Origin: Methanoregula sp.
GTDB lineage: Archaea; Halobacteriota; Methanomicrobia; Methanomicrobiales; Methanospirillaceae
DNA: 19,087 bases
Direction: 5' to 3'
Assembly: GCF_023227875.1 (NCBI RefSeq)
Contig: NZ_JALOCH010000023.1
Coordinates: forward strand, 1 to 19,087
A program made the position numbers and the translations under genes. The notes beneath the pieces are model-generated. The model did no database searches and had not been told where the DNA came from. It saw nothing but the letters and a program-made list of their open reading frames with translations. Positions 1-7,272 of this stretch are shown here, piece after piece; within the stretch, counting starts at the first letter, position 1, and each line of letters starts with the position of its first letter.

Positions 1-133
1 TCTTCTGGGCCCATTCGCGGAAGCACTGCCTGCAGAACATGATATGGTATCTGCGTACGAGCCCCTGTTTGCGCCCGCACATCTTGCATTCGTTCGCACC
101 GCGACCGTAGACTTTCTTCCTTTCTCCAGCCAT
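1..133 (-). CDS. rps14P: 30S ribosomal protein S14 (uS14, zinc-binding archaeal type), 3' part cut off by window edge
   Basis: Small-subunit ribosomal protein of the 30S head. The first 44 residues are visible, beginning MAGERKKVYG. Two CxxC pairs (C16/C19 and C34/C37) form the zinc knuckle of the short archaeal S14, and the spacer between them (RKQGLVRRYH) is typical of the family. The usual length is about 50-55 residues, so only about 10 are missing beyond the edge. The ATG shares one base with the TAA stop of L5 (a TAATG junction), which supports the start and suggests coupled translation. It follows L5, the normal order in archaeal spc-type clusters. Confidence 0.95.
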   Translation of the reverse strand, partial: MAGERKKVYGRGANECKMCGRKQGLVRRYHIMFCRQCFREWAQK

Positions 134-639
134 TAGCGCACCTCTACCTGGTATTTCTCCTTGAGGAACGTGATCGCATCCGTCTTGTTCACGCGCTGCT
201 TTGCCGGGAGTTTCTTCTGTGCCATGCGGCGGCGGGTGATCCGGATACCTTTGCGTTCAAGAACGACGTTGACATCCATCCCGTAGATACCGATCTGCGG
301 GTCGTAGGACATCCCGGGGAAGTCCGTGTGTTCTTCGATACCGAATGAGAAATTCCCGCTCTTGTCGAGCTGGCTCTCAAAGAGCGTGTTCTCAACAATC
401 TTGAGGGAGGTCTCGAAGAAATCACGGGCGGGTTTGCCGCGGAGGGTCACCTTGCAGCCGAGCGGTTGACCCTTACGAATGGAAAATGCCGGCTGTGTCA
501 TCTTAGCGATGGTCCGGATCGAGGTCTGCTTGGTGATCGTCTTTAAGATGTTCTCGGCTTTCACGAGCTTCTCACCGGCTTCGCCGACACCCATGTGGAC
601 AACGACCTTGTCGATGTAGATATCACGCATCGAGGTCAC
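133..639 (-). CDS. rpl5P: 50S ribosomal protein L5 (uL5)
   Basis: Large-subunit protein that binds 5S rRNA at the central protuberance. The 168-residue product has the family N-terminus (MRDIYIDKVVVHMGVGEAG), the TQPAFSIRKGQPLGCKVTLR segment and the FGIEEHTDFPGMSYDPQIGI segment of archaeal L5. Length matches archaeal homologues. The start overlaps the end of S4e by four bases. Met4 is an alternative start because many homologues begin close to MRDIY, a difference of only nine bases. It ends one base into S14. Confidence 0.96.
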   Translation of the reverse strand: MTSMRDIYIDKVVVHMGVGEAGEKLVKAENILKTITKQTSIRTIAKMTQPAFSIRKGQPLGCKVTLRGKPARDFFETSLKIVENTLFESQLDKSGNFSFGIEEHTDFPGMSYDPQIGIYGMDVNVVLERKGIRITRRRMAQKKLPAKQRVNKTDAITFLKEKYQVEVR

Positions 640-1361
640 TCTTCATGCCCCCATTTTGCAACTGCGGAGGTCTGCTTTCCTACCATGTAGATGTAAGGTG
701 CAATAGTGTCGAACTTGGTTCCCGTCGTCTCATCTTCGAGGATGATCTTGTTCGGGACGGAGCCTGGCATCTTGATGATCTCAATGATCCGGGCGACATT
801 GCCGGAGTGCTTTCCGCCAATGATCATGGCCATGTTGCCTGCCTGGAACGGGAAGTGATCAAGGATCTTGAACCGGGTCTCGGGCTCAAGGGATACCTCG
901 ACAGAGTCTCCGGGCTTGTAACTGTTGTCCGCGAGGATATTGGCACCGTCACGGAGGTTCAGCTGGACCTTACCACCGGTAATGGTGGTCTTGTTCCTGA
1001 TCTTGACGAGACGGCTCTTTGCGGCCTCGGCATCGATCTCAACCGAGATATGCCGGCCGTTCCTGTCACGCAGGATACGGTAATATTTGTTGATCTTCGG
1101 CATGGCGATGATGTCAAAGATGCCAACACCCATCTTGGGATCGCGGCACGGTTTTCCATTGATGATGACATCTTTCTGGCTGAGGATCTGCTTGACCTCT
1201 TTCATGTTCCGTGCATAGTTCATGTTGTCACGGAGCCAGACGGCAATCGGCATCGCGTTCGCATTGTGCGGACCGGGTGCGGTCTTTGTGATGAACTTCG
1301 TGGTCTTCTTTGCAATGTGCCACGAGTCCGGGGCGTTTAATCGCTTCAGGTGGTCTGACAT
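636..1361 (-). CDS. rps4e: 30S ribosomal protein S4e (eS4)
   Basis: Small-subunit protein found only in archaea and eukaryotes, so this gene alone excludes a bacterial source. The 241 residues contain the family N-terminus (SDHLKRLNAPDSW), an S4-type RNA-binding region around residues 42-100 (with KDVIINGKPCRDPKMGVG) and a KOW-like segment around residues 174-200 (AGNMAMIIGGKHSGNVARI). It lies between L24 and L5, its standard place in archaeal ribosomal clusters. Its stop overlaps the L5 start, and its ATG abuts the L24 stop. Confidence 0.97.
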   Translation of the reverse strand: MSDHLKRLNAPDSWHIAKKTTKFITKTAPGPHNANAMPIAVWLRDNMNYARNMKEVKQILSQKDVIINGKPCRDPKMGVGIFDIIAMPKINKYYRILRDRNGRHISVEIDAEAAKSRLVKIRNKTTITGGKVQLNLRDGANILADNSYKPGDSVEVSLEPETRFKILDHFPFQAGNMAMIIGGKHSGNVARIIEIIKMPGSVPNKIILEDETTGTKFDTIAPYIYMVGKQTSAVAKWGHEE

Positions 1362-1726
1362 TATTCGGCCTCCCCGAGTTTTGCCACGCGGCGCTTGTCA
1401 TCGAGCTTGAGCTTCGTGAGCTGGACGTTCGAGGGATCAATTGCCCGGGGTACTTCGGTCCCGTCGGCCTTTGTTGAAGAAACACCGTGGACAACAATCT
1501 TTGACTTGCCGGTGTCGACTGCATCAACAACGCCTTCGCTGCCAACGAAATCGCCACGGGTAACCTTTACCGTATCACCCTTGACAACGCGCAGCGTCTT
1601 TTTCTTGTATTTCTCTTTCAGGTCGTCTGAAAGGGGTGCGTTGAGGAACTTGGTCCTCGCGTGAGAGGGTGCGTTGTAGCGTGCCTTTCTCTGTTTTCTT
1701 GGCTGTTCGCTTTCAATTCTTACCAT
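1361..1726 (-). CDS. rpl24P: 50S ribosomal protein L24 (uL24)
   Basis: Early-assembling large-subunit protein located near the exit tunnel. The 121-residue product has the archaeal N-terminal extension (QPRKQRKARYNAPSHAR) and a KOW motif around residues 47-75 (VVKGDTVKVTRGDFVGSEG). Archaeal and eukaryotic L24/L26 forms are about this length, whereas bacterial forms are shorter and lack the extension. It sits nine bases downstream of L14 and directly abuts S4e. Confidence 0.97.
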   Translation of the reverse strand: MVRIESEQPRKQRKARYNAPSHARTKFLNAPLSDDLKEKYKKKTLRVVKGDTVKVTRGDFVGSEGVVDAVDTGKSKIVVHGVSSTKADGTEVPRAIDPSNVQLTKLKLDDKRRVAKLGEAE

Positions 1727-1735
1727 GTACCCACC

Positions 1736-2134
1736 TCATACGATGATCGTTGCCATGGAACCGAGCTTCGGGTAGCGCTCCGCAACTTCGCGGGCTACTG
1801 GTCCCTTGATCTCGGTTCCTTTCGGCTCGTTCTTCTCATCCACGACAACAACAGCGTTGTCATCGAAAGATACCCGAAGGCCACTTGGCCTGCGCATCTC
1901 CTTCTTTGCGCGGATGACAACTGCACGCACCAGCTTGCGGCGCATGTCGGGAGTGCCTTTCTGGACACTCGCCGTGCAGAGGTCCCCGAGACCCAGCTTG
2001 GGCTGACGGCGCCGGACACCGTGGTAGCCGAAGACAGAGATGATCTGCACTGTCCTGGCACCGGTATTGTCGGCGCATATAAGCCTTGTCCCTGTCGCAA
2101 GTGCCCTCGGCGTCTTGGACTGCATTGCCTTCAT
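1736..2134 (-). CDS. rpl14P: 50S ribosomal protein L14 (uL14)
   Basis: Large-subunit protein at the subunit interface. The start chosen is the ATG of MKAMQSKTPRALATGTRL at 2132-2134, giving 132 residues, the normal archaeal length. The reading frame is open for 18 more codons upstream, but those lie inside S17 and do not look like L14. The chosen ATG forms an ATGA overlap with the S17 stop, matching the junction style of the operon. Family segments ICADNTGARTVQIISVFGYHG and PSGLRVSFDDNAVVVVDEK are clear. Confidence 0.96.
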   Translation of the reverse strand: MKAMQSKTPRALATGTRLICADNTGARTVQIISVFGYHGVRRRQPKLGLGDLCTASVQKGTPDMRRKLVRAVVIRAKKEMRRPSGLRVSFDDNAVVVVDEKNEPKGTEIKGPVAREVAERYPKLGSMATIIV

Positions 2135-2457
2135 GGCTTCTGCACCTCCACAACAACGAAAGTCGTGCTCTTCGACAGCGGTCTGCATTCGGCAATCTTC
2201 ACCATGTCACCAACTTTTGCCTGTATACAGGGGGGGTTGTGGGCATGGAGTTTCGAACTCCGTTTCTCGTACCGCTTGTACTTACGGACGTAGTGCATGT
2301 AATTCCGTGCAACCACGACCGTTCCCATCATACGATCGCTCACGACTTTGCCGGTGATCACCTGGCCACGCACCGGTAAAGTGCCGTGAAACGGACAGTT
2401 AACATCCTTGCACTCTTCCTGGGGTGCCTGGACGTTCAATCCAATGTTTTGTGCCAT
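2131..2457 (-). CDS. rps17P: 30S ribosomal protein S17 (uS17)
   Basis: Primary 16S rRNA-binding protein of the small subunit. The 108 residues include the archaeal N-terminal segment with C16, C21 and H24 (CKDVNCPFHG), the OB-fold core (RGQVITGKVVSDRMMGTVVV) and the C-terminal VGDMVKIAECRPLSKSTTF block. Its ATG is immediately next to the RNase P component 1 stop, and its own stop overlaps the L14 start by four bases. Confidence 0.97.
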   Translation of the reverse strand: MAQNIGLNVQAPQEECKDVNCPFHGTLPVRGQVITGKVVSDRMMGTVVVARNYMHYVRKYKRYEKRSSKLHAHNPPCIQAKVGDMVKIAECRPLSKSTTFVVVEVQKP

Positions 2458-2741
2458 TATTGTATCCTCTTCTTTTCGTGCAGGTTGATCCTTTTCTCAG
2501 GAGCCAGAACCATCACGGATCCGTCAATCTCAACAAGTTCCCTGCCGGGAAGGCGCACCTGGAATGTGCTGTGCATCTTGGGGATACGCCGGACCCCTTT
2601 TGGGGTCTCGATCACCAGCAGGTTCTTTGTCTCATCGATGATACGGCCGGAAAGTCCTCTCTGCTTTGGATTTGCAGCTCCCGATACCAGAATGTCCAGC
2701 CCGATCAGTTCATGACGGAGGACATTCTGGGAACAGATCAT
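2457..2741 (-). CDS. rnp1: Ribonuclease P protein component 1 (Rpp29/POP4 homologue)
   Basis: Protein subunit of archaeal RNase P, which removes the 5' leader from pre-tRNA. Rpp29 works with Rpp21 to improve substrate recognition by the RNase P RNA. The 94-residue product carries the family pattern: an N-terminal helix (NVLRHELIGLDILV), then a small Sm-like barrel with GLSGRIIDETKNLLVIE and the HSTFQVRLPG block. It lies between L29 and S17, the conserved archaeal place for this gene. The ATG overlaps the L29 stop by four bases. In many euryarchaea a SUI1/eIF1 gene precedes it; here there is no room for one. Confidence 0.93.
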   Translation of the reverse strand: MICSQNVLRHELIGLDILVSGAANPKQRGLSGRIIDETKNLLVIETPKGVRRIPKMHSTFQVRLPGRELVEIDGSVMVLAPEKRINLHEKKRIQ

Positions 2742-2941
2742 GCAGTTCTCCTGCGGTTCTGCTCGGTCAACATACGGGCAATGGTTCGCCGGAGTTCGCG
2801 GATATGTCCGGGATTCTCGGTGGCGCCGCCGGCACTGACTTTACCGTAGTGCTGGACGAGCTCCATCCGGAGTTTTCCCATCTGTTCCTGCAGTTCCACA
2901 TCGGAGAGCTGCTGGACATCCTTGGCCCTGAATATTGCCAT
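2738..2941 (-). CDS. rpl29P: 50S ribosomal protein L29 (uL29)
   Basis: Small helical large-subunit protein at the tunnel exit, part of the docking site for SRP and other nascent-chain factors. The 67 residues show the two-helix pattern with FRAKDVQQLSDVELQEQMGK and the C-terminal GHIRELRRTIARMLTEQN, and length is normal. The start shares one base with the S3 stop, and the stop overlaps rnp1. Confidence 0.96.
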   Translation of the reverse strand: MAIFRAKDVQQLSDVELQEQMGKLRMELVQHYGKVSAGGATENPGHIRELRRTIARMLTEQNRRRTA

Positions 2942-3636
2942 TACTGTTCCTCCGCAAGTTCCTCATCCGGAAGGGCCGGTTCTTCCGGGTCAGTGTCACC
3001 AATTGCTGTGACCGCAGTCTTCGGGGCCGGGCGCTTCTTCTCCTGTTCGATGATAGAGAAGTGGTCGGGCAGTTTTGCGCCTGCCGGGACGAGTTTTACC
3101 TGGACGCCGATGACGCCGAGTTTCTTGATCGCGACGGCATAGCCCTTCTCGACAATCGTGTTGCTCGGTTCACCGCAGTGCTTGATGTACCCTTCAGTGA
3201 ACTTCTGGGTACGGGCACGTGCCCCGGTCAGTTTTCCAGCGATAACGACTTCGCAGCCGAGTGCACCGGAGTCCATGACCCTGCGCATGATGCTGGATCC
3301 TGCCTTACGGAAGTACCAGCCGCGCTCAAGAGCGTTTGCCAGTCTCTCCGCCATGATCTGGGCATTGAAACTGGGATTGGTGACCTGCTGGACCTCGATC
3401 TGCGGTGATTCGACACCGTAGTTCTGGGCAAGGTCCAGGGTGAGCTGGTGGACCAGCTTGCCACCCTTACCTATGACAATACCCGGCTTCTCCGCGAAGA
3501 TCGTGACCTGGGTCCCAAGGGGGGTCCGGGCAATATCCATACCGCCATAGCCTGCGCGTTTGAGTTCCTTTGACAGGTACTTCTCAACGCGGGCTTTCCT
3601 GGCACCTTCAGCGATGAATTTTCTCTCTACTGCCAT
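2941..3636 (-). CDS. rps3P: 30S ribosomal protein S3 (uS3)
   Basis: Small-subunit protein lining the mRNA entry channel. The 231 residues hold a type II KH domain with its IGKGG loop at residues 55-59, followed by the S3 C-terminal domain (RRVMDSGALGCEVVIAGKL and ARTQKFTEGYIKHCGEP). The last 25 or so residues are an acidic, proline-containing tail (TDPEEPALPDEELAEEQ), common in archaeal S3. A GAGGTGG Shine-Dalgarno site lies shortly upstream of the ATG inside the end of L22. Confidence 0.97.
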   Translation of the reverse strand: MAVERKFIAEGARKARVEKYLSKELKRAGYGGMDIARTPLGTQVTIFAEKPGIVIGKGGKLVHQLTLDLAQNYGVESPQIEVQQVTNPSFNAQIMAERLANALERGWYFRKAGSSIMRRVMDSGALGCEVVIAGKLTGARARTQKFTEGYIKHCGEPSNTIVEKGYAVAIKKLGVIGVQVKLVPAGAKLPDHFSIIEQEKKRPAPKTAVTAIGDTDPEEPALPDEELAEEQ

Positions 3637-4100
3637 TACGCCACCTCTCTGACGATGATCTCGAGGTTCACGGATTCGCGGACCTTGGGGGTTGCCCTTC
3701 CCATTGCCCGCGGGAAGAATGCCTTCTGGGCGCGCCCGCGGTTTGCGGATGCGTGGATGATCTCGAGGTTTTCCGCGTCGAGACCGATATACTCGGCATT
3801 CTTCTTGACCGATTCAAGGAGACGGATATATTCCCTGGATGCCTTGACCGGGTAGCGTCCTGCATCCCAGTTGCCCGGGAGGCCGCGCTTGTGTGCGACA
3901 TTCCGGCAGAAGTGCCGGAACGGGACTGCTTTTTTCAGCTTAACGACATCATTCAGGTACGCGATTGCATCGTTCACGCGCTGGTGCCTGATGAACCCGG
4001 CAATCTCGATCGAATGTTTTGGCGACATGTTCAGCTCATTGGCTTTTGCCTTTGCTACGTTGTCACCCTTGATTTTGTTGGAATAATCAATGCGTGCCAT
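3636..4100 (-). CDS. rpl22P: 50S ribosomal protein L22 (uL22)
   Basis: Large-subunit protein whose extended loop lines the exit tunnel. The start chosen is the ATG of MARIDYSNKIKGD at 4098-4100 (154 residues). A GTG at 4109 and an ATG at 4106 are in frame upstream, but that stretch (GTGATGG) matches the archaeal Shine-Dalgarno consensus and overlaps the S19 stop, so it more likely serves as the ribosome binding site. Family blocks MSPKHSIEIAGFIRHQRV, HFCRNVAHKRG and SANRGRAQKAFFPRAMGRA are clear. The stop overlaps the S3 start. Confidence 0.95.
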   Translation of the reverse strand: MARIDYSNKIKGDNVAKAKANELNMSPKHSIEIAGFIRHQRVNDAIAYLNDVVKLKKAVPFRHFCRNVAHKRGLPGNWDAGRYPVKASREYIRLLESVKKNAEYIGLDAENLEIIHASANRGRAQKAFFPRAMGRATPKVRESVNLEIIVREVA

Positions 4101-4105
4101 GTCCA

Positions 4106-4525
4106 TCACTTCAGCGGAACGTACTTGCTTCCTCTCGTTGCACCGATACCGGCGCTTCCGTGAGAAACCCTCTTGCGTGTCAGTGCAAATTCCCCGAGAT
4201 AGCGGAAGACCGACTCGGGCTGGAACTCTACCTTGACGAATTCCTTGCCATTGTAGATCTCGATGGTCCTGCCGATCATTTCGGGCATGACGATCATTTC
4301 ACGGAGATGAGTCCTGATCTTCTCATCGCCTTCGCGGACCTTCGCCAGTAATGTCTCTTCACCGCGGGAAAACCCTCGGGTAATCTTGCGGCGGGGACGG
4401 GCGGGCATCAGGGGGAGGAGTTCGGAAATCCCCATCGCCTTGAGCTCGTCGATCTTATAGCCGCGATAGGTGAACTCCTCTCGCCGTCTTGGCATTCTCT
4501 TCTGTGTCTTTTTAGGTGCTGCCAT
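4106..4525 (-). CDS. rps19P: 30S ribosomal protein S19 (uS19)
   Basis: Small-subunit head protein that contacts S13 and the A-site region. The start chosen is the ATG of MAAPKKTQKRMPRRREEF at 4523-4525 (139 residues). An in-frame GTG-ATG pair just upstream lies in a GTGATGG stretch that reads as the Shine-Dalgarno site. The C-terminal half has the universal S19 signature: VMPEMIGRTIEIYNGKEF, then YLGEFALTRKRVSHGSAG. The N-terminal basic extension is the archaeal form. Confidence 0.95.
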   Translation of the reverse strand: MAAPKKTQKRMPRRREEFTYRGYKIDELKAMGISELLPLMPARPRRKITRGFSRGEETLLAKVREGDEKIRTHLREMIVMPEMIGRTIEIYNGKEFVKVEFQPESVFRYLGEFALTRKRVSHGSAGIGATRGSKYVPLK

Positions 4526-4530
4526 ACCCA

Positions 4531-5247
4531 TCACTTCCTGCTCTTACCTGTCCTGCGTGCTGCCACAGATCCCACAGTCCTGCCCGGGGATGTGCCCCGT
4601 GCGATCGTCTTCGGGCGACCGGTGTGCTGGTGACCACCGCCACCGAACGGGTGGTCGATGACGTTCATCGCGACACCACGGACGCGTGGCCAGTTGGATG
4701 CGGTGTTCTGCATCTTGTGGTACTTGTTGCCTGCTTTCACGAACGGTTTCTCAACGCGGCCGCCTCCGGCTACAATGCCGACGGTTGCGCGGCAGCGGTG
4801 GTTGAACCATTTCGTCTTGCCGCTGGGCATCCGGACACCGACACGGTCCTCGGACTTGTCAACAACGATTGCCTGCACACCGGATGAGCGGACAAACTTA
4901 CCGCCATCGTTCGGGCGTGCCTCGATGTTGCAGATATAGGTACCGGTCGGGATGTTCTGGAGCGTGAGCGTGTTGCCATTCTTGACTTCACCGCTGGATC
5001 CCCAGAAGATAACTTCTCCGATTCCAAGCCCTTCGGTGACCAACATGTAAACCTTTGCGCCGTCCTCGAGTTTCACGAGCGCAATCGGTGCATTGCGTGC
5101 GGGATCGTGTTCGATATCGATAACGGTCCCGGTGATCTTCTGCGTGTCGTCGCCGATATGCTTCAGCTCAGCCTTGTACCGGTGAGAGGGGGCGCGATAG
5201 GTCGGGCCTCCCTTGCCGCGGGCTTGTGTTGTGATTCGATGTCCCAT
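4531..5247 (-). CDS. rpl2P: 50S ribosomal protein L2 (uL2)
   Basis: One of the most conserved large-subunit proteins, needed for subunit association and close to the peptidyl transferase centre. The start chosen is the ATG of MGHRITTQARGKGGPTYRAP at 5245-5247 (238 residues). The frame extends three codons upstream to a GTG, but that GTG sits within a TAGGTGGGG Shine-Dalgarno stretch. The C-terminal segment VIDHPFGGGGHQHTGRP (His199, His206, His208) includes the conserved histidine region linked to peptidyl transferase function in the family. L23 ends just upstream. Confidence 0.96.
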   Translation of the reverse strand: MGHRITTQARGKGGPTYRAPSHRYKAELKHIGDDTQKITGTVIDIEHDPARNAPIALVKLEDGAKVYMLVTEGLGIGEVIFWGSSGEVKNGNTLTLQNIPTGTYICNIEARPNDGGKFVRSSGVQAIVVDKSEDRVGVRMPSGKTKWFNHRCRATVGIVAGGGRVEKPFVKAGNKYHKMQNTASNWPRVRGVAMNVIDHPFGGGGHQHTGRPKTIARGTSPGRTVGSVAARRTGKSRK

Positions 5248-5256
5248 GTTCCCCAC

Positions 5257-5505
5257 CTACATTATGCCGAGCCGGCTGAGGATCTCCTCGGCGGCTTTGT
5301 TGTTCTCAAAGCTCACGATGGCCTTTTTCTGGCCGTGCATGTTCATGAGCGTGCGGATGCTCTTGACCTTCTGGCCGAATGACTTCTCGATCTCGCGCTT
5401 GACATCGTCCTTGGTTGCCTCGCGGGTGACAAGGAACTGGAGCTTGCTCTGGTTCTCAAGGAGGACCATTGCCTTTTCCGTTACAAACGGGTATTTAAGG
5501 GTCAT
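5257..5505 (-). CDS. rpl23P: 50S ribosomal protein L23 (uL23)
   Basis: Large-subunit protein next to L29 at the tunnel exit and a docking site for SRP. The 82 residues are the standard short archaeal form: LKYPFVTEKAMVLLENQSKL, then EATKDDVKREIEKSFGQKV and IRTLMNMHGQKKAIVSF. The ATG follows the L4 stop with no gap, and the ribosome binding site (GGAGGGAAGG) is inside the L4 coding end. Confidence 0.96.
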   Translation of the reverse strand: MTLKYPFVTEKAMVLLENQSKLQFLVTREATKDDVKREIEKSFGQKVKSIRTLMNMHGQKKAIVSFENNKAAEEILSRLGIM

Positions 5506-6252
5506 TTACCTTCCCTCCAGGCGTATTAGTGCGCCCTCGGTCCAGATGGTCAGGCGACCTGCCAGCATACCGGGTGCGAGGTGCTCGACATTCAACTGGT
5601 CGACAGTAACGACATCGACACCCGCAAGGTTGCGGGCTGCGAGCAGCGGTTTTTCTGCGGTGACAATCAGCAGGCTCTTTCTCTGCTTGAACCTGCGGCC
5701 ACGCATCTTGCCTCTTCCTGCCTTGACCTTCTTGCTGTCCTTTGCCCGTTCGATATCGTTGTAGACTCCAATGGTGGTGAGTGCGGAGATGACATCCTTG
5801 GTCTGGCCGAGCGTCTCGAACTTGTCCTCGAAGACGATGGGTACTGGGCCGTCAAAGACGTGTCCCCGTCCCTTGATAAGTTCTGCGCTGATGCTTGCAG
5901 CGACTGCTGACCGGAATGCCTTCTGCTTCTCCTTCTGGTTGATCTCCTTTACCAGGATCTTTGCCACTTTCGGGGGGTGTGCCTCACGACCGCCCTTTGC
6001 CTGCGGGACTTTTGCCGCGCGGGAGCCGTTCTTCAGACGGGGGACGTGGGATGAACCGCGACCGCTACCCCAGCCGACTGCAGACGAGCGGATGCCTGCA
6101 AACGGGTCGGTCCCGTGCGGCTGTCTCCGGACGCTCTGGAGGGCCATGACTGCCTTCTTGATCAGATCGGGGCGGTAGTCCTCGGAGAAGATCTCCGGAA
6201 GCTCGATGTCCTTTGTGACTCCGCCTTCAAGTGATTTAACCTGTGCTTTCAT
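5506..6252 (-). CDS. rpl4P: 50S ribosomal protein L4 (uL4/L1e family)
   Basis: Large-subunit protein with a long loop that reaches into the exit tunnel. The 248 residues show the archaeal/eukaryotic L4 form: LPEIFSEDYRPDLIKKAVMA near the N-terminus, a loop region with SSAVGWGSGRGSSHVPR and GGREAHPPK, and the C-terminal LLAARNLAGVDVVTVDQLN. Six bases separate it from the L3 stop. In bacteria L4 also represses its own operon; nothing here shows that for the archaeal gene. Confidence 0.97.
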   Translation of the reverse strand: MKAQVKSLEGGVTKDIELPEIFSEDYRPDLIKKAVMALQSVRRQPHGTDPFAGIRSSAVGWGSGRGSSHVPRLKNGSRAAKVPQAKGGREAHPPKVAKILVKEINQKEKQKAFRSAVAASISAELIKGRGHVFDGPVPIVFEDKFETLGQTKDVISALTTIGVYNDIERAKDSKKVKAGRGKMRGRRFKQRKSLLIVTAEKPLLAARNLAGVDVVTVDQLNVEHLAPGMLAGRLTIWTEGALIRLEGR

Positions 6253-6258
6253 CTCTGA

Positions 6259-7272
6259 TCATCCCTGCTTGCTCTGGACGCTCACAAACTGGATTGTCGG
6301 CATCCTCACGACATGTTCACCCAGGCGGATTGCGGGCCTGATACGGATAAGCCGCTTTACCGGGCCGGGGATGGACCCCTTGATGAGCACGTACGGGTTC
6401 TTGAGTACCCCATAGTGGAGGAATCCACCGGCGGGTGTGATCTCACTTGCGTTCTCGCTGACTTTTAAAATACGCTTGTTGAACTCGGTGCGCTGCTGGA
6501 ATCCCATCTGGCCGATCTGGGGAACCTGCCACCTGACATGGTGGGGGTTCCACGGTCCAAGGGTACCGAGGTGGCGTTTCTTGCCGCCAACGGCGTGTTT
6601 GCGCTTGCGCTGGGCAATACCCCAGCGCTTGACTGCTCCCTGTGTTCCTTTACCGGTAGTGATCGCAGTGATATCTGCGTAGGCCCCGGTCTGGATCACG
6701 TTATTGAGGGTGACTTCCTGCCCAAGGAGCCCCTGTGCAAACTCGAAGAGTTTCTTGAGATCTGCACCGCCAACCTTGATCTCCATGAGGTCGGGGACTT
6801 TCTTGGGTACACCGCTGAGGGCTGCAGGCTGCGTATAGGTGACTGCGTAGATCTCGGCTACGGTTCCGTCATTGACAGCATCTGAGAATTTCTTCAGTGC
6901 TGCTTTCTGGTCATATTCCTTGGGCAGGGTAATCCTGCGTCCAAGAACGCTGTCAAGCTGTTCTGCCCAGACTTCAGTGAATGCATGTTTACCGTAGGTA
7001 TCCCTGCTGTAGGCACGGATCGCTGCTACTTTCATCGTGGGGACTTCGATGACAGTGACGGGGACCATGATCTCTTTTCCCTCGGTCGGACTGCTCTTGT
7101 GGTCGTCCACCATGATAACATGCGTCATACCCACTTTGTATCCGGCAAATCCCTGCAGGATCGGAGCTCCCTCTGTGGTGGCCCACGACTGGTATTTCGG
7201 GATCGGGCTCTTTGCACGCTTTCTCGGGCTGAATGCAAGAGAACCACGGCGTGGTCTGTTAATTTTTGGCAT
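6259..7272 (-). CDS. rpl3P: 50S ribosomal protein L3 (uL3), first gene of the operon
   Basis: Large-subunit protein whose extended loop reaches the peptidyl transferase centre. The 337-residue archaeal/eukaryotic form begins MPKINRPRRGSLAFSPRKRA. It has the conserved GTQGAVKRWGIAQRKRKHA and WNPHHVRWQVPQIGQMGFQQ blocks; the tryptophan-containing loop tip lies in the latter. A GAGGATGG stretch about ten bases before the ATG is the likely ribosome binding site. No gene is seen for about 650 bases upstream, so this is the operon's first coding gene. Confidence 0.97.
   Translation of the reverse strand: MPKINRPRRGSLAFSPRKRAKSPIPKYQSWATTEGAPILQGFAGYKVGMTHVIMVDDHKSSPTEGKEIMVPVTVIEVPTMKVAAIRAYSRDTYGKHAFTEVWAEQLDSVLGRRITLPKEYDQKAALKKFSDAVNDGTVAEIYAVTYTQPAALSGVPKKVPDLMEIKVGGADLKKLFEFAQGLLGQEVTLNNVIQTGAYADITAITTGKGTQGAVKRWGIAQRKRKHAVGGKKRHLGTLGPWNPHHVRWQVPQIGQMGFQQRTEFNKRILKVSENASEITPAGGFLHYGVLKNPYVLIKGSIPGPVKRLIRIRPAIRLGEHVVRMPTIQFVSVQSKQG

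Noticed and set aside
645..1340. A 231-codon plus-strand open frame across S4e
   Set aside because: It is the mirror of a conserved ribosomal gene and has no upstream signals or family resemblance.
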